Below, piece by piece: positions 22,263 through 33,012 of a stretch of DNA of 64,000 nt (its first letter is position 1; every line of letters starts with the position of its first letter). Both the position numbers and the translations under genes were made by a program. The notes beneath the pieces were generated by a model. The model searched no databases. It was not told the origin of the DNA and saw only the letters and a list, made by a program, of their open reading frames with translations. Source of the stretch: Halobacteriales archaeon QH_7_66_36 (lineage in GTDB: Archaea > Halobacteriota > Halobacteria > Halobacteriales > Haloarculaceae); assembly GCA_003021175.1 (NCBI GenBank), contig PXQV01000006.1, positions 47,357-111,356 on the forward strand, read 5' to 3'.

Positions 22263-23045
22263 ATGGACGTACTGCTCACCAACGACGACGGCATCAAGGC
22301 GGACGGGTTGGGCGTGCTCTACGAGTCCCTCTCGGCCGTCGATTCGCTCGACGTGACGGCCGTCGCTCCCGCGGACGACCAGTCGGCGGTCGGGCGCGCC
22401 CTGAGCCACGAGGTCGACGTCGAGCCACACGAGTTCGGCTACGCCGTACACGGAACGCCAGCGGACTGTGTCGTCGCGGCGGTCGGCGCGCTCGACATGT
22501 CGCCCGACCTCGTCGTCTCCGGCTGTAACCGCGGCGCGAACCTCGGCGAGTACGTACTCGGCCGCTCCGGCACCGTCTCCGCGGCCGTCGAAGCCGCCTT
22601 CTTCGATATTCCTGCCGTCGCAGTCTCGCTGTACGTGCCTGCCGCGGAGGATCTGAACTTCGCCGAGTTCGACCCCGACCACGGTGCCTACGCGGAGGCC
22701 GCCCGCGCCGCTCGCTATCTCACGCGTCACGCCGTCGACGCGGGCGTCTTCGACACCGCCGACTATCTCAACGTCAACTGTCCGGTGCCGGGCGACGACC
22801 CGGCTCCGATGGCCGTGACCCGTCCGAGCCACGTCTACGACATGGACGCCGAGCGCGACGGCGACACGGTCCACATCAGAGATCACATCTGGGAGCGGAT
22901 GGCTGCGGGCGACGTGCCCGACCCAGCGGGAACCGACCGCCGCACGGTCATGGACGGATGCATCTCCGTCTCGCCGCTGACGGCTCCCCACACTACCGAA
23001 CCCCACGAAGCTCTCGACGGGCTCGCAGAAGGCTACCGGGACTGA
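22263..23045 (+). CDS. surE: 5'/3'-nucleotidase SurE
   Basis: MDVLLTNDDGIKADGLGVLY, APADDQSAVGRALS, VSGCNRGANLGEYVLGRSGTVSAA. Confidence 0.95.
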   Translation: MDVLLTNDDGIKADGLGVLYESLSAVDSLDVTAVAPADDQSAVGRALSHEVDVEPHEFGYAVHGTPADCVVAAVGALDMSPDLVVSGCNRGANLGEYVLGRSGTVSAAVEAAFFDIPAVAVSLYVPAAEDLNFAEFDPDHGAYAEAARAARYLTRHAVDAGVFDTADYLNVNCPVPGDDPAPMAVTRPSHVYDMDAERDGDTVHIRDHIWERMAAGDVPDPAGTDRRTVMDGCISVSPLTAPHTTEPHEALDGLAEGYRD

Positions 23046-23104
23046 GTCGACACGTCTTGCCGCTAATTCCGGTTCTCTTGTTCCGCCTCAAATATTCTAA
23101 CGTT

Positions 23105-23782
23105 ATGGACACGCTCGCGGACCTGCTCGCCGGCAACACGGACCACGCGGCCGCCTTCGACGACCGGTTCGACGACGTACAGGAAGCCCAACATCCCGAG
23201 GCCGTCACGGTCTGCTGTTCTGACTCGCGGGTGTTGCAGGACGCGATGTGGGACAACGTCCTCCCCGGTCGGCTGTTCACCTGCGGCAACATCGGCAACC
23301 GCGTCGTGCAACACACGGCGGCCGGCGAGGCCGTCTCCGGCGACGTACTCTACCCGATCGCCCACACCGATACCGAGGCGGCAATCGTCGTCGGCCACAC
23401 CGACTGTGGCGCGGTCACGGCGACCTACGACGCGCTCACCGGCGAACTGTCCGAATCCGCCGGCATCGAACACTGTATCGACCTGCTGAAGCCGCATCTC
23501 CAACCCGGCGTCGAACGGCTCCCGGCCGACCTCGACCGTGCGGCGGCGATCAACCGCCTCGTCGAGTACAACGTCGACCGACAGGTGGGGTTCCTCGCGG
23601 CGAGCGACGACGTGCCGGCGTCCGTCGAACTCGTCGGTGCCGTCTACGACTTTCAGGACGTGTACGACGGCGACCGCGGCGAGGTCCACATCGTCAACGT
23701 CGACGGCGAAACCGACCCCGCGACGCTCCGGGACGACAACCCGGCGGTCGCGGACCGGATCGACCGGCTCTGGACGTATTGA
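23105..23782 (+). CDS. beta-carbonic anhydrase
   Basis: TVCCSDSRV, FTCGNIGNRV, VVGHTDCGAV: beta-CA Cys/Asp-Arg/His/Cys zinc-site motifs. Confidence 0.94.
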   Translation: MDTLADLLAGNTDHAAAFDDRFDDVQEAQHPEAVTVCCSDSRVLQDAMWDNVLPGRLFTCGNIGNRVVQHTAAGEAVSGDVLYPIAHTDTEAAIVVGHTDCGAVTATYDALTGELSESAGIEHCIDLLKPHLQPGVERLPADLDRAAAINRLVEYNVDRQVGFLAASDDVPASVELVGAVYDFQDVYDGDRGEVHIVNVDGETDPATLRDDNPAVADRIDRLWTY

Positions 23783-23785
23783 CGG

Positions 23786-25234
23786 TCAGTCGTCGGCGTG
23801 TGACTCCTCGGGGGTGAAGGTGACGCCGTCGATCTCGACCTTCTCGGGAACGTCGCTGGTGTCGTGGCTGCCGACCGGCGGGAGATTCACCTCTGCGGCC
23901 GCCGAGGCCCCGAGGTCGGTCTCGTCGTCGATGGCCGACATCTCGCCGTCCGCGTCGCGTGCGTCCTGATCGATCCGCATCGAGCAGAACTCGACGCCGC
24001 ACATCGAGCAGAACCGCGCTTCCTTGTAGTTGTCACCGGGGAGCGTCTGGTCGTGGTAGGCCTGTGCGCGCTCCGGGTCGAGCGCGAGGTCGAACTGCCG
24101 CCGCCAGTCGAACTCGTATCTGGCCTCCGAGAGCGCGTCGTCCCAGTCGCGCGCCCCGGGGCGGTCGTTGGCGACGTCGGCGGCGTGGGCCGCGATACGA
24201 TAGGCCGCGAGACCGTCCCGAACGTCTTCTTCCTCGGGCAGTCCGAGATGCTCCTTCGGGGTCACGTAACACAGCATGGCCGCGCCCGCGCGGGCCGCCT
24301 CGGTCGCGCCGATGGCGCTGGTGATGTGATCGTAACCCGGCGCGACGTCGGTGACGAGCGGTCCCAGCACGTAGAAGGGCGCGCCGTCACAGACCGACTG
24401 CTGGCGTTCGACGTTCTCGGTGACTTGGTCCACCGGTACGTGACCCGGCCCCTCGACCATCACCTGCACGCCGTGGTCCCACGCGGTGCGCGTGAGCTCG
24501 CCCAGCGTGTCGAGTTCGGCGAACTGCGCCTCGTCGCCTGCGTCGGCGATACTGCCGGGTCGGAGGCCGTCGCCCAGCGAGAACGTCACGTCGTGTTCGG
24601 CAAATACCTCACAGATGGCTTCGAACTTGGCGTACAGCGGGTTCTGCATCCCGTTCTCCTCCATCCACTGTGCGAGGATGGAACCGCCCCGCGAGACGAT
24701 GCCCGTCTTGCGGCCGTCCGTCAGCGGGAGATGCTCCATCAGGACGCCGGCGTGGATCGTCATGTAGTCGACGCCCTGTTCGGCCTGCTTCTCGATGACG
24801 TCGAGCAGGAGTTCGTGGGTCAGGTCCGCCGGGTCGTCGACGTGCTTGACCGCCTCGTAGATCGGGACGGTCCCGACCGGGACGGGCGCGTGGTCGACGT
24901 TCGCGGCGCGTATCTCGTCGAGGTTGCCGCCCGTCGAGAGATCCATCACCGTGTCCGCCCCGTAGTGGACCGCCGTGTGGAGCTTTCGCAGTTCACCTTC
25001 GATGTCGCTCGTCGTCTCGCTGTTGCCGATGTTCGCGTTCACCTTCGTCGCGAACTCCCGGCCGATGATCATCGGGTCGAGCGAGTCGTGCGCGTGGTTG
25101 TTCGGGATCACCGCCTGTCCGTCGGCGACCTGCCCGCGGACGAACGCCGGATCGCGGTTCTCTCGCTCCGCGACCCGCTCCATCGCGGGCGTCACCTCGC
25201 CGGCCCGCGCTCGCTGAATCTGTGTTCGCTCCAT
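23786..25234 (-). CDS. thiC: phosphomethylpyrimidine synthase ThiC
   Basis: [15 protein letters not shown]-terminal [13 protein letters not shown] cluster motif. Confidence 0.96.
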   Translation of the reverse strand: MERTQIQRARAGEVTPAMERVAERENRDPAFVRGQVADGQAVIPNNHAHDSLDPMIIGREFATKVNANIGNSETTSDIEGELRKLHTAVHYGADTVMDLSTGGNLDEIRAANVDHAPVPVGTVPIYEAVKHVDDPADLTHELLLDVIEKQAEQGVDYMTIHAGVLMEHLPLTDGRKTGIVSRGGSILAQWMEENGMQNPLYAKFEAICEVFAEHDVTFSLGDGLRPGSIADAGDEAQFAELDTLGELTRTAWDHGVQVMVEGPGHVPVDQVTENVERQQSVCDGAPFYVLGPLVTDVAPGYDHITSAIGATEAARAGAAMLCYVTPKEHLGLPEEEDVRDGLAAYRIAAHAADVANDRPGARDWDDALSEARYEFDWRRQFDLALDPERAQAYHDQTLPGDNYKEARFCSMCGVEFCSMRIDQDARDADGEMSAIDDETDLGASAAAEVNLPPVGSHDTSDVPEKVEIDGVTFTPEESHADD

Positions 25235-25588
25235 ACACAACTAGGTAATACCACTGCGTCATATATTCTCCGGTCACCCTTGCGTCGGTCCTCGCTGTCG
25301 TACAATCACCGGCGGCGACATCGCGGAGGCGAACGCGTACCGTGAACTGAGCCGAGAGGTGATGACAGCACTGGGGCCGTTTCCGCCTCCGTCGAAACCA
25401 CGCAGGTTCCGACAGCTATCGGCGTCTCGTGTTGGACACGGAGCTATCTGCGACCTGATTCGGGCGATAGTCGAGCAGAATGGCCGTCCCGACGGACCGT
25501 GTCGGGCGGCTCGCCGAGAACTGCCCGAGATCGGAGAGGACGCCACAGCGCCCGAAGCTCCTTACACTCGCGAGGGCAAGCAGGGAGC

Positions 25589-26071
25589 ATGACCGAGCAC
25601 GAGCCCGACGACATCGACCGGGAGATCCTCTACGCACTGCAGGAGGAGGCTCGAAATCTCTCGTCCTCCGAGATCGCCGACCGGACCGAAGCGTCGTCGA
25701 GCACGGTCAGAAAGCGCATCCAGCGTCTGGAGTCCGAGGGTGTCATCAAGGGGTACAGCGCCGACGTGGATTATCAGGAGTCGGGATACCCACTCCGGAT
25801 GCTCCTGTTCTGTACGGCACCGATTCCGGAACGGGGTGAGCTCATCGATGCCATCCTCGAAATTCCGGGGGTCGTTTCCGTCCAAGAGCTGGTCACCGGC
25901 GAGGAGAACTTGCTCGTGACGGCTGTCGGTGAAACCGACGACGACATCACGCCGGTCGCGCAGGAACTCCTGAGGATGGACTTGACCGTCGCCGACGAGG
26001 TACTCGTCCGCAGTCACGAGCGGACACCTTTCGACGACTTCTCCTCGCAGGCGAACGCGAAAGACGAGTAG
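25589..26071 (+). CDS. Lrp/AsnC family transcriptional regulator
   Basis: MTEHEPDDIDREILYALQEEARNLSSSEIADRTEASSSTVRKRIQRLESEGVIKGYSADVDYQ. Confidence 0.9.
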   Translation: MTEHEPDDIDREILYALQEEARNLSSSEIADRTEASSSTVRKRIQRLESEGVIKGYSADVDYQESGYPLRMLLFCTAPIPERGELIDAILEIPGVVSVQELVTGEENLLVTAVGETDDDITPVAQELLRMDLTVADEVLVRSHERTPFDDFSSQANAKDE

Positions 26072-26089
26072 CGTTGGCTCGTCGCTGTG

Positions 26090-27112
26090 CTACAGGATCA
26101 CGCGCTGCACGTCCTGAGCGCTCGCCCGGCGAACGATCGCAGCAATCGGGTCGTCGTATCCGGCGAGGTTGTTCGAATCACCGTCGAGTACGAGCAGTTT
26201 CGCGTCCCGCCCGGATTCGACGACGCCGCAGTTCAGGCCGGCGACGGTCGCGCCTGCTTTCGTCGCCATCCCGAGCACCTCGCGTGGCGTGACGTCGAAC
26301 GCCTTCGCGGTGTACGCCATCTCGCGGAACATCGACGGGGCGTTCAGCATGACGTTGTCCGTTCCGAGCGCGACGGTGGTGTGGTCCAGTAGCTCCCGAA
26401 GCGGCGGCGAGCCCACGCCGAGCACGAGGTTTGCACGAGGACAGACGGCGATGGGGACGTCCCCCTCTGCGACCCGAGAGAGGTGCTCCGACTCCGCGTG
26501 GACCATGTGGACGAGTAGGTCGGGGTCGAGATCCAGCGCAGGGTGGATATCCGTCGCGTCGGGTTCGCCGGCGTGGATGGCGAACGGCTTCCCCGCGGCC
26601 TGTGCGGCCTCGCGATACCGGGTAAAATCGGAGTCGTTGGCACCGCTCGCACCGTAGCCGTCTGCCACGTCCAGTACGTCCGGGTCGTCGCTGCCGAACA
26701 CGAACGGGTGGACAGCCCGTTCGGTCGCGGCGTCCCGAAGCGCGAGCGCGCCCTCGGTGCCGAACTCTCGGAAGTCCAGAAACGCGGCGGTGCCTGTCGT
26801 CTCCATGAACGCCATCGTTCGCCGCATCGCCGTGACCAACTCCTGCCGCGAGGCCGCTTGCAGGCGGCGGTGCTTTCGGCTGGTCGGCGGGACGACGGCC
26901 TCTTCCAAGGACAGACCGACCGCGGCCTCTTTAGCCACCGAGTCGCCGATGTGCGTGTGCGCGTTGACGAACGCCGGGAGGATCACGTCCGTGGAGTCCG
27001 TAGCGCACTCTTCGACTGCCCGGATACGTCCCTCTCCGACGACGACCCGACCCCGAATCGGTTCTAAACTGTCCCCAGCGACGATCGTCCCTTCAACGTG
27101 CACGGTGACCAC
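26090..27112 (-). CDS. amidohydrolase family protein
   Basis: VNAHTHIGDS, FAIHAGEPD, ALGTDNVMLNAPSMFREM. Confidence 0.88.
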   Translation of the reverse strand: MVTVHVEGTIVAGDSLEPIRGRVVVGEGRIRAVEECATDSTDVILPAFVNAHTHIGDSVAKEAAVGLSLEEAVVPPTSRKHRRLQAASRQELVTAMRRTMAFMETTGTAAFLDFREFGTEGALALRDAATERAVHPFVFGSDDPDVLDVADGYGASGANDSDFTRYREAAQAAGKPFAIHAGEPDATDIHPALDLDPDLLVHMVHAESEHLSRVAEGDVPIAVCPRANLVLGVGSPPLRELLDHTTVALGTDNVMLNAPSMFREMAYTAKAFDVTPREVLGMATKAGATVAGLNCGVVESGRDAKLLVLDGDSNNLAGYDDPIAAIVRRASAQDVQRVIL

Positions 27113-27494
27113 TCGCGACGGAGCGACGAATATCGACCTTCCCGAACGTCTCGTTCGATAGCCTCATTATCAGTGTGAGACCGTTCCGTTCGAGAGAGGT
27201 TATATCCATCCCGTTTCGACGCGGCAGACACGAATCCTATCGACCCCGGAATCGAGTCTACGAGGAACACGCTCTCAGAGCTTCTTTCGCGACCGTATCG
27301 GCAACGCTCCCGCCTCCGGATATTCCTCATTATTTACCATACTGTTCACACGGTGTCCAATCGAGAACGTTTTGGTAATTTCGAAGGATATAATAATCAA
27401 TCTGTTCGAATCAGAGATAGAGACTAGCTAAGTTACAGTGACTCCGGGCTCCGGGAAGCCTGACGAACTGTGCTGGCAGGTAGCGAATCCAACG

Positions 27495-28979
27495 ATGACC
27501 GGACAACCACACGCGAACGACTCGGTACAACTCCCAGAGACGACACTGTCACCCTCGGTACTGTCGCGAGCGACGACCGCAGGCGTCTGGGCGCTGTTCG
27601 TCCTCAGCTCGGTGGCGATTGCCGTTTCCGTCTGGGGCGGCTACGAGTGGCATCTCTCGGGCTACGTCGTCGTCGACGGGCTGACGACGGTCGTGTGGGT
27701 CGTCGTCACGTTCTTCAGCGGTATCGTCCACTCCTACGCTCGCCGCTACATGGCCGGTGACGCACGCGTCGACCAGTTCTTCGGTCGGACGTTCGGTTTT
27801 ACCCTTCTGGTCATGGCTGTGGCCGCGGCAGACCACGTCGCGCTGTTCGCCGCGGCGTGGCTGGGGATGGGACTGGCGATGGCGTCCCTGATCGGACACG
27901 CCCGTGGCTGGGACCAAGCGCGGGCTGCTGGCTCGCTTGCTCGCCGCTACTTCGTCGCAGACAGCGGCTTGCTCGGCGGCACCCTCGCTCTCCTCGCTTG
28001 GACGACGGGGACGAGTTCCATCTCCAGCATCGTCGCGCGGTCCGGGAGCCTTCCGTCCGATCTCGTTTGGCTCGCAATCGGCGGCCTCTTCCTCGCGGCG
28101 ATGATCCGGTCGGCGCTGTTCCCGTTTCACGGGTGGCTGCTGTCGTCGATGACGGCGCCGACCCCGGCGTCCGCGCTGATGCACGCCGGGTTCGTCAATG
28201 CCGGTGGCATCCTGCTGGCTCGCTTCGCGCCGATTTTCGTCGACCTCTCGACGGCGATGGCCCTTCTCGTCGTCGTCGGCGCGAGCAGCGCCCTGCTCGG
28301 ACAGGCACTGTTGCTCGTCCGGTCCGACGTCAAGCGGAAACTCGGCGCTTCCACCGTCGCTCAGATGGGCTTCATGATCCTCCAGTGTGGGCTCGGGTTC
28401 TTCGCCGCCGCCATCACCCACCTCGTCCTGCACGGCTTCTACAAGGCGTATCTGTTTCTCTTTTCCGGCGCCGCTGTCGAACAGACGGCTCCAGCGGAGC
28501 CGGCTCGTGCCGACGTGGGGCTGTCGGGAGTCGTCGTCAGTCTCGGTGCCGCAGTCGGCGGTGGCGCACTCTTCGTCGCAATCACCGGCAAAGGGGCGAA
28601 GCTGGATTCCGGCGCATTCCTGACGTTGGTGGTGGTCCTGACGACGTTACACGCGACCCGTGACGTGCTCAAGCAGTCGCGGCTCCCTTCGCGGTTCAAA
28701 CTCGTCGGGCTCCCGCTCATCGTCGTCGTACCCATCGCAGTCTACGGATTCTTGTTCAACGCCGTCTCGGCGCTGCTGGCGGACGTTCCGATGACCAACG
28801 CGCCGACCGAGCTGACGGCCGTCCACCTCGCCGTCGGCGCTCTGTTCGTCGTCTCGTATCTCGCGGCGGAGTTCGGCTGGCACCGGTCCAGTAGACGCCT
28901 CTACGTCGCGTTGCTGAATCTCTCACAGCCGGCCCCGGAAACTGCGGTGACCACCACGGAGGATTACAATGACGCTTGA
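27495..28979 (+). CDS. dabB: proton-conducting membrane transporter / DabB (NADH-quinone oxidoreductase subunit 5-like)
   Basis: NuoL-like helices (FPFHGWLLSSMTAPTPASALMHAGFVNAGG); overlaps the downstream DUF2309 gene. Confidence 0.88.
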   Translation: MTGQPHANDSVQLPETTLSPSVLSRATTAGVWALFVLSSVAIAVSVWGGYEWHLSGYVVVDGLTTVVWVVVTFFSGIVHSYARRYMAGDARVDQFFGRTFGFTLLVMAVAAADHVALFAAAWLGMGLAMASLIGHARGWDQARAAGSLARRYFVADSGLLGGTLALLAWTTGTSSISSIVARSGSLPSDLVWLAIGGLFLAAMIRSALFPFHGWLLSSMTAPTPASALMHAGFVNAGGILLARFAPIFVDLSTAMALLVVVGASSALLGQALLLVRSDVKRKLGASTVAQMGFMILQCGLGFFAAAITHLVLHGFYKAYLFLFSGAAVEQTAPAEPARADVGLSGVVVSLGAAVGGGALFVAITGKGAKLDSGAFLTLVVVLTTLHATRDVLKQSRLPSRFKLVGLPLIVVVPIAVYGFLFNAVSALLADVPMTNAPTELTAVHLAVGALFVVSYLAAEFGWHRSSRRLYVALLNLSQPAPETAVTTTEDYNDA

Positions 28980-31395
28980 CGACACGAAAACCCACATCGT
29001 GAACAGTATCGAACGCGCGGCCGAGAACGTCGGCTCGGTCTGGCCGCTCCACTCGTTCGTCACGGCCAATCCCCTGTCCGGGTTCGAAGACCGGCCGTTC
29101 CACGAGGCGGTCGCCGAGGCCGAACAGCTGTTCGGGGGCCGCGGCTATCCACACCCCTCCGTCTTCCGGCGGGCTTGGGGGAACGGCCAGATCGACCCGG
29201 AGGTGCTGACGGCCGAACTGGACGCCAACGGCATTCACGAGGCTCCGGCGACGCTGCTGGACGAGATGGAGACGACAGAATCCGTCTCCGCCTCCGGGAC
29301 CGATTCCAGCACGGAGGAGGTCGATCGCGTCCTCTCGAAGTGGCTCACCGCCTTCCTCGATCAGGGAAACGCCGAGTGGCCGATGCCCGACCGCGAAGAG
29401 GGGTTCTACGCGGCGTGGCGCGAGGTGGCCCCCTACGACGGCGAGATCCCCGGCTGTGCCAGTCCGTCCGACCTCCCGGAAACGCCGATCGCGGCACTGG
29501 AAGCGATGCTCTCGGACTACCCACAGGGAGCGTGGGAAGCGATCTTCGAGCGGCAACTCGCTGCACTTCCCGGCTGGACGGGCTTCATCAAACAGCGGGC
29601 CAGCGACGACGCCGACCCGTGGCAGTCTGCCCACCCCATCTCGCTGACCGAGTATCTCGCCGTCCGTCTGCTGCTCGCGGGGTTCCTCGACGCCCCTGTC
29701 CGGCCGGACGAGCCCGCTATTGAATCTGTCGAGAACGACGAGATTCCGCTTCCGGAGGTCTGGCTGACCGCGTGGGAGAAGAGCCACCGCGACCGGCTGC
29801 TGGCGGCCGTGTCACAGCCCGACTCGGAGATGGCTACCGCAGACGAGACCGCTCGTCCGGCCGCACAGCTCGTGTTCTGCATCGACACGCGCTCGGAGAT
29901 CATCCGCCGTCACATCGAGGCAGTCGGTCCGTACGAAACCCACGGCTACGCCGGCTTCTTCGGTGTCCCGATGCGCTATCAGGCGTACGGCTCGGACGTC
30001 GCTGTGGACGCCTGTCCGCCGATCCTCGACGCTCAACATCGCATCACGGACCGCCCCGCCGAGGGGATGGACAGCAGACAGGCTCAGTACGACCGCTGGC
30101 AGGGCGTCTTGGGCGCGGGAAAGAAGGTGCTCGCGTCTCTCAAGTCCAATGCGGCAACGGCGTTCAGCTTCGTCGAGAACGTCGGCGCAGGGTACGGCGC
30201 GGCCCTCGCTGCACGGACGCTGCTCCCCGCCCGCGTCTACGACGCACTCCACGACACCGACCACGCGCCCGCCGACCACGAGTTCTGCGAGCCGTCGGTC
30301 GATTACAACCCGGATTCCGTCCACGCTCTCCGGGAGGGACTCTCCCTCGACGAGAAAGTCGAGTACGCCCGGACCGCCTTCGAACTGATGGGCTGGGAGG
30401 AGTTCGCCCGGCTCGTCGTCTTCACCGGCCACGCCAGCCAGACGACGAACAATCCGTTCGATTCGAGCTTAGACTGCGGTGCCTGTGCCGGCAATCCCGG
30501 CGGTCCGAACGCTCGCGTCCTCGCGACCCTGTGTAACGACGCGGATGTCAAGACCGAACTGCGCGAGCGTGGCTTCGACATCCCCGCTGACACCGTGTTC
30601 CTCGCCGCCGAACACAACACGACGACCGACGAAGTCACCCTGTTCGACGGCGAGGCACCCGAGGGCCACGAAGAGGATATCGACCGGTTGCGCGACGCTC
30701 TCGTGCAGGCGCAGGCCCGCGCGACCACGGAGCGGACGGAGTCGATGGCGGCCGAGTCTCCCGATAGCGTTCGCGAGACGCAGCGTCGCGCCGCCGACTG
30801 GGCAGAGACGCGTCCTGAGTGGGGGTTGGCCGGCAACGCCTCGTTCGTCATCGGTCCGCGCGAACTGACGGAAGAAGCACAGCTCGACGGCCGCACGTTC
30901 CTCCACTCCTACGACTGGCGCACCGACCCCGTGGGCGACGCGTTGGAGGCCATAATGACGGGACCGCTCGTGGTCACGCAGTGGATCAACAGCCAGTACT
31001 ACTTCGCCACGGTCGATAACGCCGTCTACGGCAGCGGCTCGAAAGTGACACAGAATCCGGTCGGCAACGTCGGCGTATTTCAGGGCAATGGTGGTGACCT
31101 GATGACCGGACTTCCGCTTCAGTCGCTCTACGCCGACACCGACCAGCCACACCACCAGCCGCTGCGCCTGACGGCGCTGATTCACGCGCCCGTCGAGCAG
31201 GTCACCGAAGTCCTCCGCCGGCACGAACAGCTCGTGCAGCTTCTCGACAACGGCTGGATACAGCTGACGGTACTCGACCCCGAACAGGACAACGTACCGT
31301 TCCACTATCAGGGGCGTCTCGAATGGGAGCCGGTTCGGTCGGAGCAGTCCGCTGTCGACCCCGTCCAGACGGTCTCGGGAGAAGCGGCCGATTGA
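28969..31395 (+). CDS. dabA: DUF2309 family inorganic carbon transporter subunit DabA
   Basis: LVFCIDTRSEIIRRHIE, GHASQTTNNPFDSSLDCGACAGNPGGPNARVLA metal-site motifs. Confidence 0.92.
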   Translation: MTLDDTKTHIVNSIERAAENVGSVWPLHSFVTANPLSGFEDRPFHEAVAEAEQLFGGRGYPHPSVFRRAWGNGQIDPEVLTAELDANGIHEAPATLLDEMETTESVSASGTDSSTEEVDRVLSKWLTAFLDQGNAEWPMPDREEGFYAAWREVAPYDGEIPGCASPSDLPETPIAALEAMLSDYPQGAWEAIFERQLAALPGWTGFIKQRASDDADPWQSAHPISLTEYLAVRLLLAGFLDAPVRPDEPAIESVENDEIPLPEVWLTAWEKSHRDRLLAAVSQPDSEMATADETARPAAQLVFCIDTRSEIIRRHIEAVGPYETHGYAGFFGVPMRYQAYGSDVAVDACPPILDAQHRITDRPAEGMDSRQAQYDRWQGVLGAGKKVLASLKSNAATAFSFVENVGAGYGAALAARTLLPARVYDALHDTDHAPADHEFCEPSVDYNPDSVHALREGLSLDEKVEYARTAFELMGWEEFARLVVFTGHASQTTNNPFDSSLDCGACAGNPGGPNARVLATLCNDADVKTELRERGFDIPADTVFLAAEHNTTTDEVTLFDGEAPEGHEEDIDRLRDALVQAQARATTERTESMAAESPDSVRETQRRAADWAETRPEWGLAGNASFVIGPRELTEEAQLDGRTFLHSYDWRTDPVGDALEAIMTGPLVVTQWINSQYYFATVDNAVYGSGSKVTQNPVGNVGVFQGNGGDLMTGLPLQSLYADTDQPHHQPLRLTALIHAPVEQVTEVLRRHEQLVQLLDNGWIQLTVLDPEQDNVPFHYQGRLEWEPVRSEQSAVDPVQTVSGEAAD

Positions 31396-31698
31396 GTCGA
31401 GACGAAGAGTAACCGCGACAGGCTGAGTGTCAGAAGGATCGTGGCTCTCACGAGGACAGATTGACACTGTGTCGTCGTTCGACGAGTGAACGAGCGAGGA
31501 GCAACTGCCGGAAAGACGACTACTCGAACACTAGTAGAGTAAACCGTTGGATTCGGCTACCGACTCTCCCACTGCTCTGCCGTGTTCAAGTCTCTGACTG
31601 ATGTTACAGGCCCCACCGATACTGCCGCTTTTATGTTGAGGCTAGCAACCGACGAGCGTGTTTATGGATACTGCTTATGTGTCGCTAATTAATACCGG

Positions 31699-32148
31699 CT
31701 ACTCCCGCAAGTCGAACACGAACCCGGTTTTCTCCTCCCTATCGAATCCACAATTCTCGTAGAATTCGTGTTTCCACTCCCTGTCCGATCCTGTTAATAG
31801 CATGATCTTGTAGCAGTCTCTTTCTGTCGCTATCTTGATGGCTTTCTCCAGACAGCGCTTGCCGAATCCTCGCTTCCTGTGTTCTTCACGAGTTATGACG
31901 TTCTCTATCACGCCGAACGGTCTCGCGTTTCTGGTCAGGTTTTCGGTGATCGAAAGCACACACGACGAAACGAGTCGGTCATCGTCTTCAACGGCGATAA
32001 TTTTGAGCGACTCGTCGCGGAGCATATCGTGCCACTGCTCGTGGAGCCGTTCGGTTTGCTCCAACGGTGGGTCGTTTGGGTTAAGCATCTGATACAGGGC
32101 CAAGAGTTCGCCTAACTCGTCTGCTCGAATCGTCCTCGCGGTAGCCAT
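31699..32148 (-). CDS. GNAT family N-acetyltransferase
   Basis: IENVITREEHRKRGFGKRCLEKAIKIATERDCYKIMLLTGS. Confidence 0.9.
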   Translation of the reverse strand: MATARTIRADELGELLALYQMLNPNDPPLEQTERLHEQWHDMLRDESLKIIAVEDDDRLVSSCVLSITENLTRNARPFGVIENVITREEHRKRGFGKRCLEKAIKIATERDCYKIMLLTGSDREWKHEFYENCGFDREEKTGFVFDLRE

Positions 32149-32317
32149 GATATGCTGTAATCGGCCAGTGATGATGAAAAGCGCACGGTAGGTTCACCGA
32201 CTCTCCCGCTACTCGACCTTATTCGGATTGATAAGGTTCGTGATGCGTTCGCGAGAAAGCGAGCACCGTGGGTAATAGTGGGCAAGAATTATTCAGAAGT
32301 GGGTCGTAGTGGGTGGC

Positions 32318-32557
32318 ATGCCGAAAGTGAACGTTCGCGACCTGCAAACCAACAAGACCGACGACCGAGGCCGAATCTACCTCGGGACGGAGTACGCGAA
32401 CAAGCACGTGACCGTCGCCGTCGTCGAAGTCGAGTCCGACCGCCCCGACGAGGACGAATTAGCCGCCGCATACCGCGAGGCTTCCGAGAGCGCCGACCAG
32501 CTCGTTGAGGAGTGGCAGGGCGCATCCCACGAGGCGTGGGACGGACTCGATGAATGA
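32318..32557 (+). CDS. antitoxin of MazEF-like TA pair
   Basis: MPKVNVRDLQTNKTDDRGRIYLGTEYANKHVTVAVVEVE (AbrB-like) + acidic C-terminus; ATGA overlap with toxin. Confidence 0.75.
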   Translation: MPKVNVRDLQTNKTDDRGRIYLGTEYANKHVTVAVVEVESDRPDEDELAAAYREASESADQLVEEWQGASHEAWDGLDE

Positions 32558-32907
32558 GCGATGATACCGAGGTTCGGCGTGGCGATGTCGTCGTCGTTCG
32601 TCTCGACCCCGCCGAAGGCCACGAGATGAGAAAGACTCGACCTGCGGTGATCGTACAGAACGATATCGGAAACCGCAACTCGGGTACGACCATCGTTGCT
32701 CCGGCGACAAGTACGCATCGCGGATACCCGTTCGAGGTGCTGGTCGAAGCGGATGGGTCACCGTTCGAGAAGGACTCCTCAGTTCGTCTCGATCAGGTTC
32801 GTGTCATCTCTGTCGAAAAGCGGACTCACTCGGTTCTCGGAAGCCTGAGCGAGCCAACGATGGCCGAGGTGGACGAAGCACTGAAACTGAGTCTCGGACT
32901 GGATTGA
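32554..32907 (+). CDS. type II toxin, PemK/MazF family
   Basis: RRGDVVVVRLDPAEGHEMRKTRPAVIVQNDIGN, DQVRVISVEK. Confidence 0.92.
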   Translation: MSDDTEVRRGDVVVVRLDPAEGHEMRKTRPAVIVQNDIGNRNSGTTIVAPATSTHRGYPFEVLVEADGSPFEKDSSVRLDQVRVISVEKRTHSVLGSLSEPTMAEVDEALKLSLGLD

Positions 32908-33012
32908 GTCACCGACCTCCGGTTGCTCGTCGACCCGGATGGGACGCGTCGCGTAGACCGATATTCGAATCGCTGATCGGGGGTAGAGGCACTAAAATTC
33001 GACTTGGGGTTG

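Noticed and set aside
25235-25330. TPP riboswitch upstream of thiC
   Set aside because: No recognisable THI-box core; only a TATA-like element and a short leader.
27549-28433. 294-aa minus-strand ORF within dabB
   Set aside because: Hydrophilic low-complexity shadow of a membrane protein gene.
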